DNA of 64,000 nucleotides from Myroides odoratus (GTDB lineage Bacteria; Bacteroidota; Bacteroidia; Flavobacteriales; Flavobacteriaceae), in the NCBI RefSeq assembly GCF_001549985.1, contig NZ_LROZ01000012.1:1-64000 (forward strand), given 5' to 3'. The notes beneath the pieces are model-generated. The model made no database searches. It was not told the origin of the DNA and saw only the letters and a list, made by a program, of their open reading frames with translations. Shown here piece after piece: positions 44,646 through 53,002 of the stretch. The translations under genes were made by a program, and so were the position numbers. Numbering within the stretch: position 1 is the first letter of the stretch; each line of letters opens with the position of its first letter.

Positions 44646-45104
44646 ATGACAAAAATTTTAGCTTACTGTTTTATATTGCTATGCAGTATGCATGTCTTAG
44701 CAGGAACACGGGTGATTAAGGGTATTGTTATTGCTAAAGGGGATGGACTTCCAGTTTCAGGGGCATTTGTCTTAGAGAAAGGAACAGAAAATGGAGTAAC
44801 GGCCAATATTGATGGAGAATTTGAAATTAAGGTAACTGATAAAGAGGATGTTATTTTGGAGTTTTCTTTTCAAAGCATGGGAATTAGACAAGTTACCATA
44901 CTGAGAAATCAAGATTTTTATGAAATATCTTTAGAAGACGTACTTTCTCTAGAGGTTACTGTTGATTATACACCTGATTATCCACAAAGAAAGCGGATTG
45001 GATGTGGTGGTGATTTACTACCTCGAGGCACACTGTTAGTTGATGGAGTACCTGATGTTAGTCGTACGTCAGAAGTACCTATCAAGATGAAGAAGAAGAG
45101 ATAG
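44646..45104 (+). CDS. secreted single CarboxypepD_reg-domain protein (paralog 2)
   Basis: 152 aa, tandem paralog of the preceding gene with conserved signal peptide, KGIVIAKGDGLPVSGAFVLE, GTENGVTANIDGEFEI, and a divergent tail (CGGDLLPRGTLLVDGVPDVS). Both look like stand-alone relatives of the receptor domain; no receptor is next to them. The 186-bp gap between the two contains no terminator, so they could be co-expressed. Confidence 0.8.
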   Translation: MTKILAYCFILLCSMHVLAGTRVIKGIVIAKGDGLPVSGAFVLEKGTENGVTANIDGEFEIKVTDKEDVILEFSFQSMGIRQVTILRNQDFYEISLEDVLSLEVTVDYTPDYPQRKRIGCGGDLLPRGTLLVDGVPDVSRTSEVPIKMKKKR

Positions 45105-45241
45105 ATGATGCGCTGAACGTATTGAAGATTTGGATTCACAATTTGTAAAAGACAATTTTTTTGCTTTTTTGTGAAGTCGTTCTTTGTGCGCTTTGCTCTT
45201 TACGAGAAAGCAAATAACAACCAACAAAAAAGCAAAAAAAA

Positions 45242-45880
45242 CTATCCCTCAATTCCATCGCACAATTCCTGTAAACTGTGTAACAATTGAGCCACATGTA
45301 AACCATCACAAGTAGCGTGGTGTACTTGAATGGAGATTGGTAGTAGGGTTTTATTTCCTTCAACGGTGTATTTTCCCAACGTAAAAATAGGAGCGAAGTA
45401 GTCACCAAATCCTGGCACATTGAGGTTAAAACCATCAAAACTCACCCAGGGAATCATGGAAATATGAAAGATATTCTCAATCCCTTGTTGTGGGGATAGG
45501 GCATAATTATCTTTATATAGCTCGTGTACGCGATCATATTCTGCTAAAAAAGCAGGTAAATCTGCCGTGTACATCGAACATAGTTCAGAAAAGGTTTCCG
45601 TTTCTGGGTGCATAATGGTATAGGCAGGGTGGATGATATCCCATTGGATAAGTTCACCATCTTTCATAGCAAATTTAAAAGCAGCATGTTTATTCACCGC
45701 TTTTGCAAGTAAATAGATGATGGTGGGATAAAATTTATAGTCATTCGCTTTGATGAAAGGAAGGATCTTACTGATATCAATCTTTGTAGTTAAACTAAAT
45801 CCGCAGCGCAATTGATCTTTAAAATGGTAGAAATGCTCTTTTCTGTTCCATGTTTCTATGTCGAATTTTTTGTAACTCAT
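45242..45880 (-). CDS. chloramphenicol acetyltransferase (CatA type)
   Basis: 212 aa, full CAT length. Catalytic motif in SIQVHHATCDGLHVAQ (HHxxxDG), the ETWNRKEHFYHF start, NVPGFGDYFAPIFTLGKY core, and FKFAMKDGELIQWDIIHP. It acetylates chloramphenicol using acetyl-CoA as a trimeric cytoplasmic enzyme. The sequence looks intrinsic rather than recently acquired, with no flanking mobile element. Confidence 0.9.
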   Translation of the reverse strand: MSYKKFDIETWNRKEHFYHFKDQLRCGFSLTTKIDISKILPFIKANDYKFYPTIIYLLAKAVNKHAAFKFAMKDGELIQWDIIHPAYTIMHPETETFSELCSMYTADLPAFLAEYDRVHELYKDNYALSPQQGIENIFHISMIPWVSFDGFNLNVPGFGDYFAPIFTLGKYTVEGNKTLLPISIQVHHATCDGLHVAQLLHSLQELCDGIEG

Positions 45881-46010
45881 CTTGAAATAAAAATTTTAAT
45901 AAAGAAAACAAAAGTACAAGGATTATTTGATTTTAGAAGATGTTCGCCCAAAACGAGAAAGTTGAAAGAAAGCAGAAATGATAAATAAAGGATGAATTGT
46001 TAGTGCCGAT

Positions 46011-46349
46011 TTACGGTAGACTACCAGCTTCAGCTTTTCCTAGTTCAAGAGCTAATACCCCTGCGATAATCAGTACAAGTCCGAAAAGCTGGAGGAGTGT
46101 GAGGGTTTCTTTAAAAACAACTACGCCAATAAGAGCGAGTATGGTAATACCCAGTGCAGCCCAAATACCATAAGCGATTCCAATAGACATCCCCTGTTTG
46201 AGTGAAAGAGACAGTAAATAATACGCTCCTACAACGCCTAAAACAGCAAGAATTGAAGGAATTAACTTGGTAAAGCCATTGGATTGCCTAGTAGCTAAAG
46301 CACCGATAACTTCAGCTAAAATAGCAGCGATAAGGAAAATGTATTTCAT
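46011..46349 (-). CDS. SMR family multidrug exporter (EmrE/QacE type)
   Basis: 112 aa, four helices. Conserved Glu13 in IAAILAEVIGALATRQSNGF (EmrE Glu14), GIAYGIWAALGITILALIGV in helix 3, and FKETLTLLQLFGLVLIIAGV in helix 4. It exports quaternary ammonium and other cations by proton exchange as a dimer. Confidence 0.93.
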   Translation of the reverse strand: MKYIFLIAAILAEVIGALATRQSNGFTKLIPSILAVLGVVGAYYLLSLSLKQGMSIGIAYGIWAALGITILALIGVVVFKETLTLLQLFGLVLIIAGVLALELGKAEAGSLP

Positions 46350-46698
46350 GTGTTTTGAATTTGAGGTAAAGGTATTTCGATGCTTTTAAATTTGGAATAA
46401 GACACAAATTAATCCTATGGACAATTTTATCCACTAGTACAAAAGCAATTGCTTTGCGGTTTTCTTCTTAATTTTGTTTGGATTTTTTCCCTTTGGATTA
46501 GGTATAGAAATAAAATACCACAGCATTTGGATTATGGGGTAACCGTAACATTGAAAGTAATGGCGGTAAATAGACATGAAAGCATACAAATGGAGTAAGG
46601 GTTGGTATCAGGTTACTGCTTGGAATAGGATATAATCAAATCTTCTAGTTTAGAAGATAAATAAAAAAGCGCTAAGTAAGATTAGCGCTTTTTATGTA
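46350..46698. other. gene-free gap
   Basis: Holds the upstream region of the SMR gene and, at its right end, the terminator of the 46699 gene. I see no gene or repeat. Confidence 0.6.
46667..46690 (-). terminator. terminator of the DHA2/NTF2-like operon
   Basis: Perfect 9-bp stem aagcgctaa / ttagcgctt with a 6-nt loop and flanking A/T runs. Confidence 0.85.
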
Positions 46699-47097
46699 TT
46701 AGATCCATTCTTCAACCAAGTGATACCACATGGCTTGTCCATTTTCATAGCGAAAAACAGCAGAAGCTTGTCTCGTATTTTGGTTCTCGTCAGTATATTG
46801 GATTTCAGTATAAGAAACAAGAACATGATGGGAGGTTGCTTGTGCTTCGATGTTTTTTACCTCTACTTTGCGCTGGGGAAATTGTCCATACACTTGCTGT
46901 AGCCATTGCGTTAGCATGAGAAAGTCAACGGTATGACCATCGCCATTGATTAATTGGAAGGCGGGATCAAAGGTATTTGTTATTGCCTCATATAGGGCTT
47001 GTTGGTCTGTGGCTGTGCCATTGAACCACATTTCGATGTGGTGACAAAAATCTTGAACTTGCTTTTTGCCTAGTTCGATAAGTGCTGTTGTATGCAT
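46699..47097 (-). CDS. NTF2/SnoaL-like protein
   Basis: 132 aa, a cone-shaped alpha+beta fold expected: helix VQDFCHHIEMWFNGTATDQQ, ITNTFDPAFQLINGDGHTVD, LTQWLQQVYGQFP, then three strands VEVKNIEAQATSHHVLVSYT, ASAVFRYENGQAMWYHLVEE. No catalytic residues can be named. Nine bp after the DHA2 transporter, it is the second gene of that operon. Confidence 0.75.
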   Translation of the reverse strand: MHTTALIELGKKQVQDFCHHIEMWFNGTATDQQALYEAITNTFDPAFQLINGDGHTVDFLMLTQWLQQVYGQFPQRKVEVKNIEAQATSHHVLVSYTEIQYTDENQNTRQASAVFRYENGQAMWYHLVEEWI

Positions 47098-47106
47098 AAG
47101 ATTGAT

Positions 47107-48483
47107 TTAAATATTCTTGTTTTTTTTATTGACTAGGTAGAAACCGATACCTAGGAGTTGTACGGTTCCAATTGTAGCTAAAGCGGAGGAAAAAGCGACT
47201 GGAAACCCTTGGGTTTCGCTTATGCTAAAAAATAAGGTGCCGAGAATCGCCCCCCCTAATACACTGCCCACTTGAATAATGGTACTGATGATACCCGAAG
47301 CTTGTCCTGCTTGCTCTACGGTAATGGGGCGAATGCTTTCTTTCATCATGACGGGCATAATGAGACCATGACCTAATCCCGCACTAAAGAATAAACCATG
47401 TGCTAGGAGGTTAGGGGTAGGGAAGTTGTAGAATAGTAGGCCAAGGGATACGAAGGAAACACATAATAGAGCTAAAGCAAATGGAATCCAAAAAGCAGCA
47501 CTTCGTTCTACTTTAGCAAATAGAATTGGCCCTAGAAAGAATCCAATACCATAGGGAATAATGGCCAATCCAGTAGCTAAAACAGACCATTGTAGATGTG
47601 TCTGTAAATAGTAAGGATAACAAATGAAGAGACCTGCTGTAAAGTTGTAGAATAAGATAATGGGCAGATGAAGGACAAAGGATTTATTTTTAAACAACTG
47701 CAAAGATATTACCACATTTTGATGCTGTCTTTCTCTGTTTCTTTCGTAGTAGATGAAACAAGTTAGCAAGGCAAAACTCAAGCCAATAAGTCCCCAGATC
47801 CACCAAGCCCAATGAAATGTTCTCCCGTAAATAAGAGGGGTTATGAAGCAAAGTAGGGTACTGATAATCAGTAAAACACCGCCATAATCCAACCGTTGTT
47901 TTTGCAGAGGTTCAGCGGGCATATTGGTGTAGATCCCAAATAGACAAAGGGCAGCAACAGGAACATTGACGAAGAAGATAATTTCCCAAGTCAGACCTCC
48001 GATTTGAAGCTCTAATAAAACTCCGCCTACTAATTGTCCCATAATCGCTGCCAATCCAAATACAGCGCCAAAAAAACCTAAGGCTTTGGCACGTTCTTCT
48101 TCTTCAAAGAGTATTTTAATCGAAGCCAGTACTTGTGGCGCTAATAAAGAAGCACCAATACCTTGTAAAAAGCGAGCAAAGATGAGGAATTGAATCGTAG
48201 GCGATAAACCACAGGCAATGGACGAGAAGAGAAAAATCCACAAGCCCAGCGTAAAAATGTTTTTCCGACCGTATATATCTCCTAATTTTCCACTGCAAAC
48301 CACCAAAGCCGCATAGGTTAGCCCATAAATAGCAATAACCATTTGCAGCTGATTGTCTGTTGCTTGAAAAGAGGTTTTAATTGCTGGTAAAGCCATGTTG
48401 ACAATGAAGTAGTCCAAAGGGGATAAAAAAGCACCCACGACGAGGTAACGCAAGATGGTCCACCTATTTTTATATTCGTTCAT
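47107..48483 (-). CDS. MFS transporter, DHA2 drug:H+ antiporter type
   Basis: 458 aa from ATG 48483 (MNEYKNRWTIL). Motif A GKLGDIYGRKNIFT, then GFFGAVFGLAAIMGQLVGG in helix 5, and length fit the 14-helix DHA2 family. Its start lies 84 bp from a divergent AraC gene, with a GATACAA/TTGTATC palindrome between them. Confidence 0.88.
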   Translation of the reverse strand: MNEYKNRWTILRYLVVGAFLSPLDYFIVNMALPAIKTSFQATDNQLQMVIAIYGLTYAALVVCSGKLGDIYGRKNIFTLGLWIFLFSSIACGLSPTIQFLIFARFLQGIGASLLAPQVLASIKILFEEEERAKALGFFGAVFGLAAIMGQLVGGVLLELQIGGLTWEIIFFVNVPVAALCLFGIYTNMPAEPLQKQRLDYGGVLLIISTLLCFITPLIYGRTFHWAWWIWGLIGLSFALLTCFIYYERNRERQHQNVVISLQLFKNKSFVLHLPIILFYNFTAGLFICYPYYLQTHLQWSVLATGLAIIPYGIGFFLGPILFAKVERSAAFWIPFALALLCVSFVSLGLLFYNFPTPNLLAHGLFFSAGLGHGLIMPVMMKESIRPITVEQAGQASGIISTIIQVGSVLGGAILGTLFFSISETQGFPVAFSSALATIGTVQLLGIGFYLVNKKNKNI

Positions 48484-48521
48484 TCTATTATTTTTTATTT
48501 CTTTGCAAAGAAAACACGCTC

Positions 48522-48541
48522 GATACAAAATAAATTGTATC
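48522..48541. promoter_or_regulatory. perfect palindrome, candidate operator
   Basis: GATACAA, six bases, TTGTATC: a perfect 7-bp dyad in the divergent gap between the DHA2 operon and the AraC gene, 27 bp before the AraC ATG. Confidence 0.5.
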
Positions 48542-48567
48542 TAAAAAGGTTTTTGTTGGTTTTAGCC

Positions 48568-49425
48568 ATGCCATTAAATCGAATAGATCCCATCCATATT
48601 GAACAAGTAGAATGTATTGCTGATGCCTATACGATACAGTCTAAAGCAGAATTAGCCTTGGTTTATGTGTTAGAAGGAGTTGGAATCACCCATTTTGACG
48701 ATCAAGCGATTCCCTTTCAGCAGGGCAAACTTTTTTTGATCCCCTTTGATGTAAACTACAGTTTTCACAGTGTGAAGCGCAGTCGCTTTTTAGTTGTTGC
48801 ATGTCCACAAAGTTTTATTACGCAAATTCGCTTAGAAGCTGATCGGATTGAAACCTGTGATAACTTGACGAAGTTGAGCTATATTACCCATAATTATCAC
48901 GCTAAAGCAGGTTGTGTATTTCGCATAGCAGAAGATGGTGTATTGGCAGAACACCTGTTGTATGCGATGGAGAGGGAGGCTAAAAATCCCATTCAAGATT
49001 ACCTAATTATTCGCCAAGCGATGGGCATTTTGCTCAATCTTGTGGCGCGTAATTTAATCCAAAGTGATTACAATTCTACAGCAGAAAAACAAAAAGTACG
49101 CGATGTGATGAAGGTGATTACCTACATCCAACAACATATTGCCAATCGGGATAAATTGTCCATTGCATTCTTAGCACAGGAGTTTGGTATGGCCAAGAGT
49201 TATATTGGTGCGTATTTTAAAAAACAAGTGGGACTATCCCTGCAAGATTATATTTTGGATTACAAATTGAAGTTGGCTGAAATCCGATTAAAATACAGTA
49301 CAATGCGATTAAAGGAAATTGCCTTTGAGTTAGATTTTAACGATGAGAGTCACTTTTCAAAATTATTCAAGAAATACAAGGGAATGACCCCTTCTCAGTA
49401 TCGAATTTTACACAAGAAGCAATGA
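48568..49425 (+). CDS. AraC family transcriptional regulator
   Basis: 285 aa from ATG 48568 (MPLNRIDPIHIEQ); an upstream TTG at 48535 lies within the palindrome. N-terminal cupin (VYVLEGVGITHFDDQAIPFQ, GKLFLIPFDVNYSFHSV), C-terminal HTH FLAQEFGMAKSYIGAYFKKQ, ARY end LKEIAFELDFNDESHFSK, and MTPSQYRI. Divergent to the DHA2 operon, so likely its regulator. Confidence 0.87.
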   Translation: MPLNRIDPIHIEQVECIADAYTIQSKAELALVYVLEGVGITHFDDQAIPFQQGKLFLIPFDVNYSFHSVKRSRFLVVACPQSFITQIRLEADRIETCDNLTKLSYITHNYHAKAGCVFRIAEDGVLAEHLLYAMEREAKNPIQDYLIIRQAMGILLNLVARNLIQSDYNSTAEKQKVRDVMKVITYIQQHIANRDKLSIAFLAQEFGMAKSYIGAYFKKQVGLSLQDYILDYKLKLAEIRLKYSTMRLKEIAFELDFNDESHFSKLFKKYKGMTPSQYRILHKKQ

Positions 49426-49460
49426 GTTGAAAGAATGTGCTTGTTGGATACAAAACGAAA

Positions 49461-49492
49461 CGGGTGACCTTTTTGGGGCCACCCGCTGAGTC
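49461..49492. terminator. weak bidirectional terminator
   Basis: Imperfect stem cgggtgacc / ggccacccg with a T-rich loop between the convergent AraC and VOC genes; flanked by T-rich stretches on both strands. Confidence 0.5.
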
Positions 49493-49574
49493 CTTTTACA
49501 ATAAGGTATTTACTGTTAGTGCTAGAGCGACTTGTTAGTGCCCGTATTTTTATATCATTTAATTTGATGGGTGT

Positions 49575-50105
49575 TTACCCTAAATTATGGCGTTCATAGG
49601 AGTGGGTATAAATTTCAATCATATTGCCAAAAGGATCTTTAACATAGACCATCTTATACGGTTTTTTTCCTGGATCTAATTCAATAATCTCGCACATACG
49701 CTGTCCGCCATATTGCTCTATTCGAGCTACTAAATCTTCAATGTTAGGGTCTTGGACACAAAAGTGAAATATTCCCGTACTAAATGGCGTATTAACTGAT
49801 GTTGGATGGGTATTTGTTTCAAATTCGAAAATTTCACATCCTATGCCATCCGCAGCACTCAGGTGAGCAAAGCGAAATTTTTTCCACCCTTCACCATATA
49901 GGAGTTTACCTATAGTAGTAAGTCTACTTTCTCGATCGTCTTCATAGACGTCAATAGGTCCAGCAATGTGATACCATCCCATAACATTTAGATAGAAATC
50001 CAGTGCTTCTTCTAAATTGGGAACAGTTAGTCCAACATGAGAAAAATTCACAGGATAGATTTGTTTTTTTACAGCGATTGCTGATTTTTTATTTAATGTC
50101 TTCAT
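49575..50105 (-). CDS. VOC family (glyoxalase/bleomycin-resistance fold) protein
   Basis: 176 aa. FSHVGLTVPNLEEALDFYLN with metal His opens the domain, CEIFEFETN supplies a second acidic ligand, FHFCVQDPNIEDLVARIEQY a third, and VYVKDPFGNMIEIYTH the last Glu. A complete metal site suggests a dioxygenase or lyase activity, substrate unknown. Its start overlaps the DUF981 stop by one base (TAATG). Confidence 0.85.
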   Translation of the reverse strand: MKTLNKKSAIAVKKQIYPVNFSHVGLTVPNLEEALDFYLNVMGWYHIAGPIDVYEDDRESRLTTIGKLLYGEGWKKFRFAHLSAADGIGCEIFEFETNTHPTSVNTPFSTGIFHFCVQDPNIEDLVARIEQYGGQRMCEIIELDPGKKPYKMVYVKDPFGNMIEIYTHSYERHNLG

Positions 50106-50815
50106 TATTCCATTGTATTAACAATTAAACCAATATGAGTAAAGTAGTTCAATGCACCAAATAATAACCAAGTCCATCCTACAACAACCAATAGAAAATA
50201 ACCCAATTTTGCAACCGGATTGAAATAATTCCCCTGGGTGAATTTTTCTAAAATAGACGGAGCAATACAAGATGCAACACCAATTCCTGCATAAACTAAA
50301 GAAATACAGATCGCTTCAAACATCGGGTAATTTGCAAACATACCCGAAATAGGTTCTTCTTTTGGAGCGGCAAACAATTGATAAATAACACCAGCAAAAG
50401 CAATTCCAATCATTCCAAGTCCTATACCGATCAAGAGGTATTTAAAATGCCTAAAATTTGCTGCAATTATTTGCATTCTTTCGTTATTTTCAATTAGTTC
50501 TTTTTCGTGTTTCCAGAAATAAAAGGCCACGGGCAATAACAATGCACCTAACACTAAACTAGGTTCTCCAAAAACTATATTGTCAAAGGGAAAATACTTG
50601 GCTAAAGGCCATGTAACGGTCATATGCAATCCTGTTGTCAGTAAGATAAGCGATAGCGCAAATAGATTCATTGCCCATCCCTTGGGGTTTACTTTGGTAT
50701 TGTGAATCAAATTTTTACTTATAGTTGCTAAAGAAAGTAAAGCTGCTCCACTAGCTACAGCCATAACGGTATTGTAGGTAGGCATTTGCTGCCAATCAAT
50801 AATTAATTTATCCAT
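50105..50815 (-). CDS. DUF981-family membrane protein
   Basis: 236 aa, about six membrane helices (TVMAVASGAALLSLATISK, MNLFALSLILLTTGLHMTVT, LGALLLPVAFYFW, LLIGIGLGMIGIAFAGVIYQ, GYFLLVVVGWTWLLFGALNY). The family is uncharacterised. Coupled to the VOC gene. Confidence 0.75.
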   Translation of the reverse strand: MDKLIIDWQQMPTYNTVMAVASGAALLSLATISKNLIHNTKVNPKGWAMNLFALSLILLTTGLHMTVTWPLAKYFPFDNIVFGEPSLVLGALLLPVAFYFWKHEKELIENNERMQIIAANFRHFKYLLIGIGLGMIGIAFAGVIYQLFAAPKEEPISGMFANYPMFEAICISLVYAGIGVASCIAPSILEKFTQGNYFNPVAKLGYFLLVVVGWTWLLFGALNYFTHIGLIVNTME

Positions 50816-51056
50816 AACTACTCTATTTTTAGAATATTACAATATACTAAAAATAAGCGAGATAACCCAAATTCCCATGCTCTGTAAACAGCCGAATCCC
50901 TAGATAATCATGATAAAATGCTACGCACACCTTAGTATTATTTTTTACTATAGAAGAAGATCAATCCTACGCATTGAATATCCGTTTTTAAATGAACTGA
51001 TTTGCCGTAGCAACCCTTTTTTGTCATATGACAATTGCCTTTGAAAGGAGGCGGTC

Positions 51057-51064
51057 TACTTTTG
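51057..51064 (+). promoter_or_regulatory. -7 box of the purA-like gene
   Basis: TACTTTTG, a perfect TAnnTTTG, with a TTG at 51035-51037 giving a 19-bp spacer. The ATG is 29 bp further on. Confidence 0.6.
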
Positions 51065-51092
51065 TTGTTTAATTCTTTAACGTTTGAACAAC

Positions 51093-52376
51093 ATGAGTAT
51101 GGATATTTTAGTAGGACTCCAATGGGGAGATGAAGGAAAAGGCAAGTTTATCGATCACATTTGCAATCAATACGACATCATAGCTCGCTTTAATGGGGGA
51201 GCGAATGCGGGGCACAGTATTTACTACAACGAACAAAAAGTGACGTTGAAATTGCTTCCATCGGGTGTGTTTTATCCCAATACGATGAATGTAATTGGCA
51301 CTGGAGTAGTGGTCAATCCAATCCAATTGAAACAAGAAGTTGAGCAGTTGATGGCATTGGATGCTACATTAGCTTTACCACAACGCTTGTTGCTTTCTGC
51401 TAAAGCCCATTTGGTACTACCTACTTATGCTTATTTTGATCAGTTTTATGAATCGCATCCAGATTATCGAACGATTGGTACAACAAAGAATGGAATTGCT
51501 CCTGCGTATGCTGCGAAAATACTCCGCCAAAATTTGCGTGTGGGTGATGTTTATAGCACGCGATTTTCAAGTGAATTACAGGCGATACTTCAACGACAAT
51601 ACCGAGAATTGGAACAGTTGCAGTGCGATTTACCTCCTTTAAATGAAATGGAAGCGGCCTTTTTAGATGGAGTTGCATTTTTGAAAACGCTACTTGTTAC
51701 GGATACAGAACTATACGTCAATCAAGCGTTACATGAAGGAAAAAAAGTATTAGCCGAAGGAGCCCAGGCTACTATGCTGGATATTGATCATGGTACATAT
51801 CCGTATGTGACCTCTTCGAGTACAGTTGCTGGAGGTGCTTGTACTGGATTGGGTGTGTCTCCTAAGAAGGTAGGTGCAATTTTTGGGGTAACGAAAGCGT
51901 ATACAACTCGTGTAGGGGAAGGGATTTTTCCGACAGAACTAGCAGGAGCAGAAGCAGAACAGCTCCGTCTGAAAGGGGGGGAGTTTGGCTCTAATACCAA
52001 ACGACCAAGACGAGTAGGGTGGTTGGATTTACCTGCCTTAAAGTATGCTTGTATGGTGAATGGTGTTACTCAACTTATTGTAACAAAAGGGGATATCCTC
52101 AGTGATAGGGAAGAAGTTCCTATTTGTACACATTATGAAGTGGAAGGAAAAAGACAGGCTTATTTTAGTGCAAATCAAGAAGAAAAAACAAGTCAAGCTG
52201 TGTACCAATTATTCCAAGGTTGGACAGGTGATTTCACTCAAATTAAAGCGGAAAGTCAAGTGCCTTCGGCGTATCGAGCGTATCTTAATTTTATTGCTCA
52301 AGCTGTAGGTGTACCCGTAACCTATCTTTCAACAGGGCCAAAAAGAGAAGAAATTATCGAGTTGAAAGCAAACTAA
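51093..52376 (+). CDS. adenylosuccinate synthetase-like enzyme (divergent PurA)
   Basis: 427 aa from ATG 51093. P-loop GLQWGDEGKGKFIDHI with the catalytic Asp; FNGGANAGHSIYYN where PurA has GGNNAGHT; KLLPSGVFYP; GTTKNGIAPAYAAK; AEGAQATMLDIDHGTYPYVT; TRVGEGIFPTEL; KRPRRVGWLDLPALKYA; VTKGDIL with the guanine Asp (usual TKLDVL). The catalytic Asp and His are kept, so it should condense IMP and aspartate with GTP. Its divergence and setting suggest a second copy. Confidence 0.85.
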   Translation: MSMDILVGLQWGDEGKGKFIDHICNQYDIIARFNGGANAGHSIYYNEQKVTLKLLPSGVFYPNTMNVIGTGVVVNPIQLKQEVEQLMALDATLALPQRLLLSAKAHLVLPTYAYFDQFYESHPDYRTIGTTKNGIAPAYAAKILRQNLRVGDVYSTRFSSELQAILQRQYRELEQLQCDLPPLNEMEAAFLDGVAFLKTLLVTDTELYVNQALHEGKKVLAEGAQATMLDIDHGTYPYVTSSSTVAGGACTGLGVSPKKVGAIFGVTKAYTTRVGEGIFPTELAGAEAEQLRLKGGEFGSNTKRPRRVGWLDLPALKYACMVNGVTQLIVTKGDILSDREEVPICTHYEVEGKRQAYFSANQEEKTSQAVYQLFQGWTGDFTQIKAESQVPSAYRAYLNFIAQAVGVPVTYLSTGPKREEIIELKAN

Positions 52377-52419
52377 AAAGAGGATTCATTAACTTTATAG
52401 CAACGGGAAATATACACCT

Positions 52420-52986
52420 ATGGAAGAGCTACTACTCTATATCGAGAAATTTGCTACACTTACAGCAGCGGAACGCGAACGGATACAAGCTGTATTCACG
52501 TTTAAATGCGTGGCGAAAGGAGAGTATTTTGTAGAAAGTGGTAAGAATAGCCATGCGATTGCCTTTGTAGAATCAGGGGTATTCCGTTCGTTATACTACA
52601 ATAAAAAAGGGGACGATTTTACGCGTTATTTCATTTATGAAGGGCGTTTTGTGGGAGATTTGCACAATTTCTTTATTCAGGCGCCCGCCAATGATTATGT
52701 TGAAGCGTTAACGGATGCTTGTGTTTGGAGTATTGATTATGCGGATTTTTGCCAGCTAGAAAAGGAAATCTCGGTTTGGCCTTTATTGATGGCCAAGCTA
52801 CATGCCTTTGCAACCGAGAGTAAATTAAAGACAGCCAATATGATGTTGAATTTAGAAGCAAAAGAACGCTATTTGCTTTTTTTAGCTCATTATCCGGGTT
52901 TGGTCAATCGAGTGCCTCTGAGTATGTTAGCTTCCTATTTGGGAATCACATCTTCCTCGTTAAGTCGAATTAGACGCAGTGTTTAG
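52420..52986 (+). CDS. Crp/Fnr-like transcriptional regulator
   Basis: 188 aa. cNMP-type roll (VAKGEYFVESGKNSHAIAFV, GVFRSLYYNKKGDDFTRYFI), then a shortened HTH VPLSMLASYLGITSSSLSRI. It ends right after the recognition helix, which is common in Bacteroidota members. Lies 43 bp after the purA-like gene and may be cotranscribed; convergent with the AraC gene at 53003. Confidence 0.85.
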   Translation: MEELLLYIEKFATLTAAERERIQAVFTFKCVAKGEYFVESGKNSHAIAFVESGVFRSLYYNKKGDDFTRYFIYEGRFVGDLHNFFIQAPANDYVEALTDACVWSIDYADFCQLEKEISVWPLLMAKLHAFATESKLKTANMMLNLEAKERYLLFLAHYPGLVNRVPLSMLASYLGITSSSLSRIRRSV

Positions 52987-53002
52987 CTCGATTTACGGGC
53001 AG

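Noticed and set aside
51093-52376. A PurZ-type phage diaminopurine synthetase
   Set aside because: The catalytic Asp in the WGDEGKG loop is present, as in PurA, so there is no sign of the PurZ substitution.
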